DNA of 64,000 bases from Cuneatibacter caecimuris (lineage in GTDB: Bacteria > Bacillota > Clostridia > Lachnospirales > Lachnospiraceae). The notes under the pieces are model-generated. The model ran no database searches, had not been told where the DNA came from, and worked only from the letters and a program-made list of their open reading frames with translations. Made by a program: the position numbers and the translations under genes. Positions 41,643-50,333 of the stretch are shown here, piece after piece (position 1 is the first letter of the stretch; the number at the start of each line of letters is the position of its first letter). Location: contig NZ_SGXF01000009.1 of NCBI RefSeq assembly GCF_004216775.1, positions 40,925 to 104,924 of the forward strand, written 5' to 3'.

Positions 41643-42986
41643 ATGTGGAGCAATTTGAAGAAAAAATATCTGGAAATGAATGTCTGTGAGGCGCTGGAAG
41701 AACGTTTGGATTTTATTTTTAAGGAATTCGATAATATCCTGGTATCCTTCAGCGGAGGAAAAGACAGCGGCTTGCTGCTTCATCTGCTGATGGATTTTAA
41801 ACGCCGCCATGGAATCCAGAAAAAGGTGGGGGTATTTCACCAGGATTTTGAAGCGCAGTACCAGGTGACTACAGAATATGTGGAACAGACCTTTGAACAG
41901 TATCTGCCGGAAATTGAACCTTACTGGGTCTGCCTGCCTATGGCAGTGCGGACTGCTATGAGCAGCTATCAGATGTACTGGTATCCATGGGACGACAGGA
42001 AAAAGGATATATGGGTAAGGCCGATGCCGGACAAACCTTATGTCATTCATCAGGATCACAATCCTTTTCTCCTTTACCGGTACAGAATGCGCCAGGAAGA
42101 CCTGGCAAAGCAGTTTGCCCGCTGGTATAAGATATCTCACGGCGACGGAAAAACAGTCTGCCTGTTGGGAATAAGAGCGTCTGAATCGCTCCAGCGCTAC
42201 AGCGGCTTTGTGAATAAAAGATATGGATATCAGGGCCAATGCTGGATTTCCCGCCAGTTTAAGGACGTATGGTCGGCCTCCCCTCTTTACGACTGGAGTA
42301 CCTCGGATATCTGGGCAGCTTATTACAGATTTGGATATCCATATAATAAATTATATGATCTGTATTATAAAGCAGGGCTGAAACCGGGGCAGATGCGTGT
42401 GGCCTCCCCCTTTAATGATTATGCCAAGGATTCTCTGAACCTGTACCGGGTACTGGAGCCGGAAACCTGGTCCAGGCTGGTGGGGAGAGTTCAGGGGGCG
42501 AACTTCACGGCAATCTATGGCAGGACAAAGGCCATGGGGTACCGGAATGTATCTCTGCCTGCGGGGCATTCCTGGAAATCATATACGCTGTTTTTGCTGG
42601 ATACGCTGCCCGCCCGCCTGCGCGACAATTATATTAAAAAATTCAGAACTTCAATGGATTTTTGGCACAGAACCGGCGGAGGGCTTTCGGAGGAATGTAT
42701 TAATGAATTGATTGAGAAAGGGTATAAAATCAAAAAAAACGGCGTGTCTAATTATACCCTGGATAAGAAATCCCGGGTAATTTTTCTTCAGAAAATTCCG
42801 GATGATACGGACGATATCCAGAGCACAAAGGATATCCCATCCTGGAAGAGGATGTGCTACTGCATTTTGAAAAATGATCATTTGTGCCGCTTTATGGGCT
42901 TTGGCCTGAACGCGGGAGAACAGAGGCGGGTGAATATCATACGCAGGAAATACAAGGGATTGGAGGAAGTAGGAAATGAAATTTGA
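41643..42986 (+). CDS. phosphoadenosine phosphosulfate reductase family protein, IbrA-like (DUF3440)
   Basis: 447 residues. Adenine-nucleotide alpha-hydrolase (PP-loop) core: ILVSFSGGKDSGLLLHLLMDF, then VGVFHQDFEAQYQVTTEYVEQ, and LLGIRASESLQRYSGF, followed by a long DUF3440 region (WISRQFKDVWSASPLYDWSTSDIWAAYYRF). Its companion 11 bp overlapping downstream is ParB-like, reproducing the IbrA/IbrB arrangement of E. coli phage-borne regulators; distant kinship to DndC is expected. Start uncertain: ATG at 41643 has a weak site, TTG at 41655 has GGAG and gives MKKKYLEMN, close to the family N-terminus. The open frame extending left to 41451 reads through repeat F and is not coding. Confidence 0.85.
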   Translation: MWSNLKKKYLEMNVCEALEERLDFIFKEFDNILVSFSGGKDSGLLLHLLMDFKRRHGIQKKVGVFHQDFEAQYQVTTEYVEQTFEQYLPEIEPYWVCLPMAVRTAMSSYQMYWYPWDDRKKDIWVRPMPDKPYVIHQDHNPFLLYRYRMRQEDLAKQFARWYKISHGDGKTVCLLGIRASESLQRYSGFVNKRYGYQGQCWISRQFKDVWSASPLYDWSTSDIWAAYYRFGYPYNKLYDLYYKAGLKPGQMRVASPFNDYAKDSLNLYRVLEPETWSRLVGRVQGANFTAIYGRTKAMGYRNVSLPAGHSWKSYTLFLLDTLPARLRDNYIKKFRTSMDFWHRTGGGLSEECINELIEKGYKIKKNGVSNYTLDKKSRVIFLQKIPDDTDDIQSTKDIPSWKRMCYCILKNDHLCRFMGFGLNAGEQRRVNIIRRKYKGLEEVGNEI

Positions 42987-43506
42987 AAGCCCTGTATATC
43001 ATGTCAGGCCTGTGCCTGTAGAAAAAATCGTTGCGAATACATACAATCCCAATGCGGTGGCGCCTCCGGAAATGCGGCTGCTCTATGACAGCATCCGGGA
43101 AGATGGTTATACGATGCCTATCGTATGCTACTATGACCAGACGGAGGACCAGTATGTAATTGTGGACGGGTTTCACCGGTATCGGGTAATGCTGGAACAC
43201 CGGGATATTTATGACCGGGAGGGAGGAATGCTGCCGGTATCTGTCATTGATAAGCCTATCGACCAGCGGATGGCAAGTACCATCCGGCATAACCGGGCCA
43301 GAGGCTCTCATGATGTGGAACTGATGAGCAATATTGTCCAGGAGCTGCATGAGATCGGCCGCAGCGACGCCTGGATTTCCAAACATCTGGGCATGGACCG
43401 GGACGAGATCCTGCGGCTGAAGCAGATTACCGGGCTGACCGCGCTGTTCAGAGACGTAAAATTTGGAAAAGCCTGGATTCCGGAGGAAGAGACGGAAGAG
43501 TCCTGA
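42976..43506 (+). CDS. ParB N-terminal-like nuclease domain protein, IbrB-like
   Basis: 176 residues. ParB/Srx-fold domain at residues 10-120: VRPVPVEKIVANTYNPNAVAPPEM, DGYTMPIVCYYD, and the motif IVDGFHRYRVM (GxHR-type), then ASTIRHNRARGSHDVELM. C-terminal helices contain an HTH-like segment (RSDAWISKHLGMDRDEILRLKQITGL). Overlaps the IbrA-like gene by 11 bp, so they are co-translated. In E. coli, IbrA and IbrB act together to raise expression of immunoglobulin-binding protein genes; what this pair does in a Firmicute is unknown. Confidence 0.85.
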   Translation: MKFESPVYHVRPVPVEKIVANTYNPNAVAPPEMRLLYDSIREDGYTMPIVCYYDQTEDQYVIVDGFHRYRVMLEHRDIYDREGGMLPVSVIDKPIDQRMASTIRHNRARGSHDVELMSNIVQELHEIGRSDAWISKHLGMDRDEILRLKQITGLTALFRDVKFGKAWIPEEETEES

Positions 43507-43535
43507 AGGTGTTACAATGAAATAAATAATCTGGG

Positions 43536-43582
43536 AAACTGCCGGGGAAAGGGAATCTTTGATATCCCTCCGGCAGTTTTTA
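43536..43582 (+). terminator. intrinsic terminator of the IbrA/IbrB-like pair
   Basis: AACTGCCGG pairs with CCGGCAGTT, with an inner AGGGA/TCCCT pairing, followed by TTTTTA. Confidence 0.8.
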
Positions 43583-43594
43583 TGATTTTATGAT

Positions 43595-43622
43595 ATAACA
43601 CAGATTTTACAAAACCTTAACT
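43595..43622 (+). promoter_or_regulatory. PhoP/PhoB-type box
   Basis: Three 6-bp repeats in 11-bp register: ATAACA (43595-43600), TTTACA (43606-43611), TTAACT (43617-43622), matching the TTAACA-type direct repeats with 5-bp gaps bound by PhoP in Bacillus. It lies upstream of the -10 TATAAT at 43655 and of pstS, so low-phosphate induction is predicted. Confidence 0.7.
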
Positions 43623-43654
43623 GAAATCGGATAGTATGGAAAACTGTATTTTTT

Positions 43655-43660
43655 TATAAT
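43655..43660 (+). promoter_or_regulatory. -10 element of pstS
   Basis: Perfect TATAAT with no good -35 hexamer 17 bp upstream, as expected for an activator-dependent promoter with the Pho box in place of the -35. Confidence 0.6.
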
Positions 43661-43717
43661 GGGTACGTAATCAAGAAAAGAGATCAATCATCCGAATACA
43701 GGAGGAGGAAAAGTATC

Positions 43718-44650
43718 ATGATGAAGAAAAAAATTTTTGCGCTGGCAGCGGCAGGGGCGATGGCGCTGGGTATGATAGCCTGTGGTTCCGAACCGTCGTC
43801 TGTTACCACGGCTGCTCCCGAAACAAAGGGAACGACAGAAGCAGGCACTACAGAGGCCGGAAAATCATCCGCGGGCGCTGAAGAGACTACAGCGGAGGAA
43901 AAGACAGAATTAAAGGGGTCTGTGATTATGGCCGGCTCTACTTCAATGGAGAAATTCGCAAACGCTCTGGCAGAAGCGTTCATGGAAGATCATCCTGATG
44001 TTACGGTTCAGGCGGAATTTACCGGTTCCTCCGCAGGCGTGGAGTCTGTGCTGGCAGGGCAGTGCGATATCGGCAATTCATCCAGAAATCTGAAGGATGA
44101 AGAGAAAGGCAAGGGCGCGGTGGAAAACATTGTGGCCATTGATGGAATCGCGGTGGTGACGGATCCTTCCAATACGGTAGATAATCTGACAAAAGAACAG
44201 CTGATCAGCATCTATACCGGCGAGGTGACCAACTGGAGCGATTTGGGCGGTTCCAATATGCCCATTGTAGTAGTGGGACGTGAAGCTGGGTCAGGCACAA
44301 GAGGTGCATTTGAAGAGATCCTGGGTATCGAAGATGCCTGCAAGTATGCCAATGAGCTGGATTCCACAGGCGCAGTGATGGCGAAAGCGGCATCCATTCC
44401 CGGAGCTATCGGTTATGTATCTCTGGATGTAATTGATGAAAGTGTAAATGTTCTGAAGCTGGAAGGCATAGAAGCCAATGAAGCGAATATTAAAGATGGA
44501 AGCTATTTCCTGAGCCGTCCTTTTGTGATGGCGACGAAGGGAGAAATTTCCGAACAGAACGAGCTGGTACAGGCTTTGTTCGACTATGTGCATTCTGACA
44601 AGGGTACAGAGCTGATTTCTTCTGTGGGACTGATTCCGGTTACAGAATGA
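43718..44650 (+). CDS. pstS: phosphate ABC transporter substrate-binding lipoprotein PstS
   Basis: 310-residue phosphate-binding lipoprotein of the high-affinity Pst system. Type II signal peptide with positively charged start, hydrophobic core and lipobox ending MIAC (Cys22), then a Thr/Glu-rich linker. Mature domain starts ELKGSVIMAGSTSMEKFANALAEAF; AEFTGSSAGVESVLAGQCDIGNSSR and VGREAGSGTRGAFEEILG are the phosphate-binding signature segments. Preceded by AGGAGGAGG and the Pho box. First gene of pstSCAB-phoU. Confidence 0.96.
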   Translation: MMKKKIFALAAAGAMALGMIACGSEPSSVTTAAPETKGTTEAGTTEAGKSSAGAEETTAEEKTELKGSVIMAGSTSMEKFANALAEAFMEDHPDVTVQAEFTGSSAGVESVLAGQCDIGNSSRNLKDEEKGKGAVENIVAIDGIAVVTDPSNTVDNLTKEQLISIYTGEVTNWSDLGGSNMPIVVVGREAGSGTRGAFEEILGIEDACKYANELDSTGAVMAKAASIPGAIGYVSLDVIDESVNVLKLEGIEANEANIKDGSYFLSRPFVMATKGEISEQNELVQALFDYVHSDKGTELISSVGLIPVTE

Positions 44651-44662
44651 TTGAGCTTACGG

Positions 44663-44684
44663 AGGCCGCGGATGCGGCCTTTTT
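44663..44684 (+). terminator. attenuator-like hairpin between pstS and pstC
   Basis: AGGCCGC (44663-44669), loop GGAT, GCGGCCT (44674-44680), then TTTT. A partial terminator here would raise PstS over the membrane components, as is usual for binding-protein operons. Confidence 0.7.
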
Positions 44685-44738
44685 CCTGCTGCTGCCGCCG
44701 GGCAGACTGCAGTCCCTGATCGAGGAGGAAAACGACTG

Positions 44739-45674
44739 ATGAATAAAAATACCCCTTCCATTTTCGCCAACAGAAAAAGGAAGTCCGCAGTGGAAAAAAC
44801 AGCCCAGTATATTTTTACCGGCTGTGGTTTTCTTGCGATACTGGCTGTTCTGTCCATCACAGCTTATATGATAATCAGCGGAACGCCGGCGCTGTTTAAA
44901 GTGGGTATCCTGGAAATTCTGTTTGGAAATATATGGACGCCGACTGCGGATCCGGCGTCTTTTGGTATCCTGTATGTAATTCTTACATCTATTGCAGGAA
45001 CATTCCTGGCAATATTGATCGGTGTGCCTATTGGTTTGTTTACAGCCATTTTTCTGGCGGAAACAGCGCCGCCGAAACTGGCGGCTGCCGTGCGTCCCGC
45101 GATAGAACTGCTGGCAGGCATCCCCTCTGTGATTTACGGGCTGCTGGGTGTGATGATTTTAAACCCACTGATGTATAAACTGGAGCTGAAAATTTTTGAA
45201 GGCTCCACTACCCATCAATTTTCCGGCGGGGCCAATCTGATTTCAGCCGTGCTGGTGCTGGCTGTGATGATCCTGCCCACTGTAATCAATATCAGCGAAT
45301 CTGCGCTGCGGGCGGTTCCGAAACATTTAAAGAGTGCTTCGCTGGCTTTAGGGGCTACTCAGATCCAGACCATATTTAAAGTAATCCTTCCCGCCGCCAA
45401 ATCAGGCGTGATGACAGCTATTGTACTGGGCTGCGGAAGGGCGATCGGTGAGGCGATGGCCATTACGCTGGTTTCCGGCAGCTCGGTAAACATTCCTCTT
45501 CCCTTTAATTCTGTGCGGTTCCTGACCACAGCCATTGTGGCTGAAATGTCCTACGCAGAGGGGCTTCACCGGGAAGTGCTGTTTACTGTCGGCCTGGTAT
45601 TGTTCGCTTTTATCATGATCATCAATATAGTCCTGAACAGGATATTTAAGAAAGGAGCGGCAGGCCATGAATAA
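44739..45674 (+). CDS. pstC: phosphate ABC transporter permease PstC
   Basis: 311-residue inner-membrane subunit with six hydrophobic spans. EETAPPKLAAAVRPAIELLAGIPSVIYG is the conserved pre-EAA segment, and ALRAVPKHLKSASLALGATQIQTIFKVILPAAKSGVMTAI is the EAA loop contacting PstB; GRAIGEAMAITLVSG follows. AGGAGG precedes the ATG. Its end overlaps pstA by 8 bp. Confidence 0.95.
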   Translation: MNKNTPSIFANRKRKSAVEKTAQYIFTGCGFLAILAVLSITAYMIISGTPALFKVGILEILFGNIWTPTADPASFGILYVILTSIAGTFLAILIGVPIGLFTAIFLAETAPPKLAAAVRPAIELLAGIPSVIYGLLGVMILNPLMYKLELKIFEGSTTHQFSGGANLISAVLVLAVMILPTVINISESALRAVPKHLKSASLALGATQIQTIFKVILPAAKSGVMTAIVLGCGRAIGEAMAITLVSGSSVNIPLPFNSVRFLTTAIVAEMSYAEGLHREVLFTVGLVLFAFIMIINIVLNRIFKKGAAGHE

Positions 45675-46533
45675 AAACAGCATTTATCAGAAAAAGATCC
45701 GTATGTCAGACCAGGTTTTAAAGATGCTGATTAATTTGTGCGCTGCACTGGCTCTGGCGCTTCTGGCAGGAATTATGGGCTATGTATTTTACAGGGGAAT
45801 CCCGCAGATCAACTGGCAGTTTCTATCCACAGTCCAGAGCTCCGCAAAGGGGACTTTTGGGATTCTGGGGAATATCATTAATACGCTGTACATGATTGTG
45901 ATCACGCTGCTGATCGCAGCTCCGGTAGGAATCGGTTCCGCGATTTATCTGAATGAATACGCCCGCCCGGGAAAACTGGTAAGGGCCATTGAGTTTACCA
46001 CAGAGGTGCTGTCCGGTATTCCGTCCATCATTTTTGGCCTGTTCGGCATGGTGGTGTTCGGAAGGCTGTTTGGCCTGAGCTATTCTGTGCTTACCGGGTC
46101 TTTCACATTGACACTGATGATCCTTCCGCTGATCACCAGAAGCACGCAGGAAGCGCTGAAAACCGTTCCTGACAGCTATCGTTCAGGCGCTCTGGGGATC
46201 GGCGCTACAAAATGGTACATGATCCGAACCATCCTGCTGCCCAGCGCGATGCCTGGAATTCTTACCGGAATTATCCTGGCGGTGGGCCGTATTGTTGGGG
46301 AATCGGCCGCCCTGCTGTTTACCGCCGGCAGCGGTTTCCAACTGCCCGGAGGCCTGTTTTCCAAACTATTTGAATCCAGCGGGACAATGACCATTCAGCT
46401 GTATCTTTCCATGACCAAGGGAAAATACAATCAGGCGTTCGGGATTGCAGTGGTGCTTCTGATTATTGTACTGGGAATCAACCTGCTGGCCCGGTATCTG
46501 ACCAGCCGTTTTGATGTGACAAGACAGAAATAG
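45667..46533 (+). CDS. pstA: phosphate ABC transporter permease PstA
   Basis: 288-residue inner-membrane subunit with six spans. IEFTTEVLSGIPSIIFGLFGMV and the EAA loop ALKTVPDSYRSGALGIGATKWYMIRTILLPSAMPGILTGIILAVGR identify PstA; VGESAALLFTAG follows. Overlaps pstC by 8 bp; ribosome site AAGGAG lies in the pstC coding end. Confidence 0.95.
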   Translation: MNKNSIYQKKIRMSDQVLKMLINLCAALALALLAGIMGYVFYRGIPQINWQFLSTVQSSAKGTFGILGNIINTLYMIVITLLIAAPVGIGSAIYLNEYARPGKLVRAIEFTTEVLSGIPSIIFGLFGMVVFGRLFGLSYSVLTGSFTLTLMILPLITRSTQEALKTVPDSYRSGALGIGATKWYMIRTILLPSAMPGILTGIILAVGRIVGESAALLFTAGSGFQLPGGLFSKLFESSGTMTIQLYLSMTKGKYNQAFGIAVVLLIIVLGINLLARYLTSRFDVTRQK

Positions 46534-46548
46534 CAGAGGAGAAAACAC

Positions 46549-47304
46549 ATGAACATAAAAATAGCTACATCGGACCTGAACCTGTACTACGGGACAAATC
46601 ACGCGCTGAAAAATATAAATCTGGATTTGTATGAGAATCAGATTACAGCTTTGATCGGCCCCTCAGGCTGCGGGAAATCTACGTATTTAAAAACCTTGAA
46701 CCGGATGAACGATCTGGTGCCCGGCGTAAAAATTGACGGAAAAATCCTGCTGGACGGCGAAGATATATACAGCCCTAAGGTGGACGCCACCCTTCTGCGG
46801 AAAAAAGTAGGCATGGTATTTCAGCAGCCCAATCCGTTCCCCATGAGCATTTATGATAATATTGCTTATGGGCCCAGGATTCATGGAATTAAGAATAAAG
46901 CCAGGCTGGATGAAATTGTGGAAAACAGCCTGCGGGGCGCGGCATTGTGGGACGAGGTGCATGACAGGATGAAAAAATCCGCCCTGGGGCTTTCCGGCGG
47001 ACAGCAGCAGCGCCTCTGCATTGCCAGAGCGCTGGCAGTGGAACCTGAAGTGCTGCTGATGGATGAACCCACCTCTGCGCTGGACCCGATTTCCACACTG
47101 AAAATTGAAGATCTGATGGGGGAGCTGAAGAAAAAATATACAGTGGTGATCGTCACCCATAATATGCAGCAGGCTACCAGAATCGCGGATTATACGGCCT
47201 TTTTCCTGGTAGGGGAGATTATTGAATATGCCCCTACTACAGAACTGTTTTCCAGGCCGAAAGAGAAAAAGACCGAGGACTATATTACCGGCCGTTTCGG
47301 ATGA
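46549..47304 (+). CDS. pstB: phosphate ABC transporter ATP-binding protein PstB
   Basis: 251-residue ATPase of the Pst importer. Walker A GPSGCGKS followed by the PstB-specific [13 protein letters not shown]-loop [16 protein letters not shown], signature [16 protein letters not shown], Walker [14 protein letters not shown], and H-loop [15 protein letters not shown] before the ATG. Fifteen bp after pstA. Confidence 0.97.
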   Translation: MNIKIATSDLNLYYGTNHALKNINLDLYENQITALIGPSGCGKSTYLKTLNRMNDLVPGVKIDGKILLDGEDIYSPKVDATLLRKKVGMVFQQPNPFPMSIYDNIAYGPRIHGIKNKARLDEIVENSLRGAALWDEVHDRMKKSALGLSGGQQQRLCIARALAVEPEVLLMDEPTSALDPISTLKIEDLMGELKKKYTVVIVTHNMQQATRIADYTAFFLVGEIIEYAPTTELFSRPKEKKTEDYITGRFG

Positions 47305-47325
47305 CGGCCGCATGGAGGAGCGGGC

Positions 47326-47988
47326 ATGAAAACAAGAATTTCTTTTGAACAGGAACTGCAGGAGATGAACGAGGAACTGGCCGGCATGGGCGAAATGGTG
47401 GTGGGATCGATTCAAAAAACCTTCCGGGCGTTTGCCGAAAATGACCGGGAATTGGCGGCCGGCGTAATTGAGCGCGACCGGGCAGTCAACGAGGCGGAGC
47501 GTTCTATAGAATCCCGCTGCCTGATGCTGATGCTGCGGCAGCAGCCGGTAGCCGGAGATTTGCGCCATATTTCCATGGCGCTGAAAGTGGTCACGGATCT
47601 GGAACGGATCGGAGACCATGCGGCGGATATTGCGGAGCTGGTGCTCAGGCTGAACAGCGGCGGATCACAGAAGAGAATGGAAGTGCTGGCTGAAATGGTG
47701 AACAGCGTCCAGGCTATGCTGCAGGACGCTGTCGACGCATTTATCCGGAAAGATCAGCTCTTGGCCGAACAGGTGGAAAGACAGGATGATGTAATTGATG
47801 ATTTCTTTAACCAGGTAAAGGAAGAGGTTATAAAATTACTGAAAGAGGACAGGGAGAGCCCGGATCGGGCGGTGGACCTGCTGATGTTTGCCAAATACCT
47901 GGAGCGGATCGGGGATCATGCTGTAAATGTCTGTGAATGGACAGAATTTTATGATACCGGCGAGTTGAAGCATCATAGGATTCTTTAA
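47326..47988 (+). CDS. phoU: phosphate signalling protein PhoU
   Basis: 220-residue all-helical protein of two repeated three-helix bundles. Each repeat carries a metal-binding E/DxxxD-type motif: TDLERIGDHAADIAE in the first and KYLERIGDHAVNVCE in the second. PhoU links Pst transport state to the PhoR/PhoP two-component system and dampens the Pho response. Twenty-one bp after pstB with GGAGGAGCGGG before the ATG. Converges with the SDR gene 14 bp later. No phoPR pair in the window. Confidence 0.95.
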   Translation: MKTRISFEQELQEMNEELAGMGEMVVGSIQKTFRAFAENDRELAAGVIERDRAVNEAERSIESRCLMLMLRQQPVAGDLRHISMALKVVTDLERIGDHAADIAELVLRLNSGGSQKRMEVLAEMVNSVQAMLQDAVDAFIRKDQLLAEQVERQDDVIDDFFNQVKEEVIKLLKEDRESPDRAVDLLMFAKYLERIGDHAVNVCEWTEFYDTGELKHHRIL

Positions 47989-48002
47989 GCAGGCGTTCTG
48001 TT

Positions 48003-48779
48003 TTAAAATCCGATCAGAGCGCCGCCGTCCACGGGGATACAGGCTCCGTTGATATAACCGGCCGCCCGGCTGCAGAGAAAAGCGGCGCAGTGCCCCACAT
48101 CCATGGGCGAACCGATTTGCCCGGCGGGAATGCGCCCAAGGATTTTTTGAAGCCTGGCCGGATCCTGGCTGGTAGCCTGGCGGAACATGGGGGTATCGAT
48201 CCAGCCTGGCGCGATAGCGTTGACCGTGACGCCGAAAGAGGCGGTTTCCGCGGCCAGAGTATGCACGAGTCCCAGGATTCCTGCTTTGGCAGTGGCATAG
48301 CCGCAGACCTGCGGCTGTCCGATATAGCTGGTCATGCTGGCCAGGAACAGGATGCGTCCGAAGGAATTTTCTCTCATCTGCGGGAGGAACGCTTTTGTCA
48401 GGGCGAAGGCTCCGGTCAGATGGACATCCAGGACCTTTCTGTATTCTTCCGCGGACATGTCCCAGATATATTTTTTGCAGTGGTTTCCGGCATTGTTGAC
48501 TAAAATGGAGCAGGGCCCCAGATCAGCGCGGATGATATCTGCAATCTCCTGGGATTTTTGGGTTTCTGTAATATCAAAGGGATAAAAGGACACTTTCCCA
48601 TCTAATTCAGCCAATATTTCTGAAGCATTTCCTGACAGATCCCGGCTGATGACCGCTACCCGGGCTCCGGCGGCGGCCAGACATTTCGTAATAGCCAGGC
48701 CAAGGCCGGTAGCGCCGCCGGTGACGGCCGCGGTGAGCCCTTCCAAAGAATAAAGTTTCTGCATATCAGTAAGTTTCAT
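48003..48779 (-). CDS. SDR family oxidoreductase (gluconate 5-dehydrogenase-like)
   Basis: 258-residue classical SDR: TGGATGLGLAITKCLAAAGARVAVISR, NNAGNH, catalytic Ser region LASMTSYIGQPQVCGYATAKAG (YATAK), NAIAPGWIDTPMF and a terminal CIPVDGG. Looks like gluconate 5-dehydrogenase / 2-deoxy-gluconate 3-dehydrogenase-type enzymes that act on sugar acids, which suits its place as last gene of the minus-strand operon after the UxaA pair. It overlaps the UxaA large-subunit gene by 14 bp. Exact substrate unknown. Confidence 0.85.
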   Translation of the reverse strand: MKLTDMQKLYSLEGLTAAVTGGATGLGLAITKCLAAAGARVAVISRDLSGNASEILAELDGKVSFYPFDITETQKSQEIADIIRADLGPCSILVNNAGNHCKKYIWDMSAEEYRKVLDVHLTGAFALTKAFLPQMRENSFGRILFLASMTSYIGQPQVCGYATAKAGILGLVHTLAAETASFGVTVNAIAPGWIDTPMFRQATSQDPARLQKILGRIPAGQIGSPMDVGHCAAFLCSRAAGYINGACIPVDGGALIGF

Positions 48780-49977
48780 TCGATCTGCACCTCATTTCCT
48801 GATATTTGTATGGAATAAAATATTCCGCATGGCCCAGGCATTCTGCCCTGGATTTTTTTCCGGATGCAATTTCCAGAACCAGGCCGGCCAGTCCCTCAGC
48901 CAGCTTTCCCAGAGTACAGTCTCCAAACAGCACAGGGCTTGCGTCAAAATCCATATCTTCCTTCATATGGCGGTAAGTATCTGCATTTCCGGTGATTTTA
49001 AGGCAGGGAGATACGGCGCTTCCAATTACATTGCCCCGGCCCGTCACCAGAAAGACCAGGTGGGCTCCGCAGGAAATTAAATCCAGGAGTCCTTCGCTGT
49101 CATTGGGATTCGTAATGCCAAACTGCATGAAGTAAGGATCCGGCGTGGAATCCAGAAGAAAAAGGCCGGGAGAGGGGGGATTTTCAGATACCTTTAAAAC
49201 TCCGTTTATGGGGCGCGCGCCGCTTTTGGCCACGGCGCCCATGCTTTTTTCCTCGATGGTGGAGAGGCCGCCCGCAAAGTTGCCCGGGCTGACCGAATAC
49301 TGGCGGACCTGTCTGCAGTATTCCAGGGCTTTTTGATAGGTTCGGCGGATTTCTTCTTTGACGGAAGGACCGGCGCCCCGCCCGGACAGATAGTCCTCCA
49401 GGCCGACGGCTTCCACGATTTCTTCGAACAGGGCCGTGCCGCCGGCATCCACCAGCATATCAAAAAAGCGCCCCACTGTCACATTGCCTGCCAGCCCGCT
49501 GGTATAATCGCTGCCGCCGCATTCCGCTCCGATGACGAGGTCGGAAATCTGCATCTCTCGTTGAGGAACGGAAGAGAGGGCGGGGAGCATTTCACGGATC
49601 AGGGACAGCCCCTTCCGGACGGAGGGAAGTGTTCCTCCTTCTGTCTGAATGAGGAGCCAGGCGTGGGCTTTTCCGGCATTGCGGGCAATTTCATCCAGCC
49701 AGGAAGGCTGCGTATATTCACAGCCCAGTCCCACAGTCAGAACGCCGCCGACATTTGGATGGCGGATCAGGGAGATGAGAAGGCGGACAGCATACTGATT
49801 GTCTGTACAGCCGGAGAATCCCACGCATTCTGTTTCCGGATAGGGGCTCTGTCTGGAAATTTCTTTCGCGACAAAGGCGGCGCATTCTACGGTATAGATC
49901 ACCAGAAGCCGGTTGCGTATGCCTTTTCGCCCGTCTTTTCTCAAATAGCCTTTAAAACTTTTGGAAAAAATGTTCAA
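48766..49977 (-). CDS. UxaA family hydrolase, large (C-terminal) subunit
   Basis: 403 residues resembling the large domain of altronate/galactarate dehydratases, iron-dependent lyases that remove water from sugar acids. Family segments: FKGYLRKDGRKGIRNRLLVI at the start, NVGGVLTVGLGCEYTQPSWL, LVIGAECGGSDYTSGLAGNV, and FLVTGRGNVIGSAVSPCLKITGN with the conserved cysteines. SuyB (sulfolactate sulfo-lyase large subunit) belongs to the same family and is an alternative. The small subunit is encoded 14 bp upstream in the same operon. Confidence 0.88.
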   Translation of the reverse strand: MNIFSKSFKGYLRKDGRKGIRNRLLVIYTVECAAFVAKEISRQSPYPETECVGFSGCTDNQYAVRLLISLIRHPNVGGVLTVGLGCEYTQPSWLDEIARNAGKAHAWLLIQTEGGTLPSVRKGLSLIREMLPALSSVPQREMQISDLVIGAECGGSDYTSGLAGNVTVGRFFDMLVDAGGTALFEEIVEAVGLEDYLSGRGAGPSVKEEIRRTYQKALEYCRQVRQYSVSPGNFAGGLSTIEEKSMGAVAKSGARPINGVLKVSENPPSPGLFLLDSTPDPYFMQFGITNPNDSEGLLDLISCGAHLVFLVTGRGNVIGSAVSPCLKITGNADTYRHMKEDMDFDASPVLFGDCTLGKLAEGLAGLVLEIASGKKSRAECLGHAEYFIPYKYQEMRCRSNETY

Positions 49978-49991
49978 AATATTTCCTCCTT

Positions 49992-50321
49992 TTATTCATA
50001 TCGAGTATCCAGAGGAGCGCCGGTGGCCGGGTCCAGATGGGAAGAGCGTTCGTCATAGAGGCTGCGGATACAGTGCAGATGTACAAAAGTGCCTGGAGGA
50101 ATATCCCGGATGGCGCAGCCGATGGGAACGCCGTATTTCAGGATCAGCTCTCCTTGCCTGATTTTTTTCAGGGCTATCTTGTGGCCTTTTGGGATCGGTT
50201 CTGTACAGAGCACAGAATCCATCGGGCCTTCTCCGGTGAGCCTGACGTTTCCTGGGGAAAGGGGGGAGAGGGCGGTGGCCACATTGTCTTTGGAGTGAAT
50301 CTGGAAAGCAGTCTGTTCCAT
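49992..50321 (-). CDS. UxaA family hydrolase, small (SAF domain) subunit
   Basis: 109 residues forming the N-terminal SAF domain that in most altronate dehydratases is fused to the large domain: FQIHSKDNVATALSPL, PKGHKIALKKIRQGELILKYGVPIGCAIRDIPPGTFVHLHCIRS. Here the enzyme is split into two adjacent genes, as in SuyA/SuyB and some Firmicute UxaA pairs. AAAGGAGG precedes the ATG. Lies 12 bp after the RraA-like gene. Confidence 0.87.
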   Translation of the reverse strand: MEQTAFQIHSKDNVATALSPLSPGNVRLTGEGPMDSVLCTEPIPKGHKIALKKIRQGELILKYGVPIGCAIRDIPPGTFVHLHCIRSLYDERSSHLDPATGAPLDTRYE

Positions 50322-50333
50322 AGGGCTCCTCCT

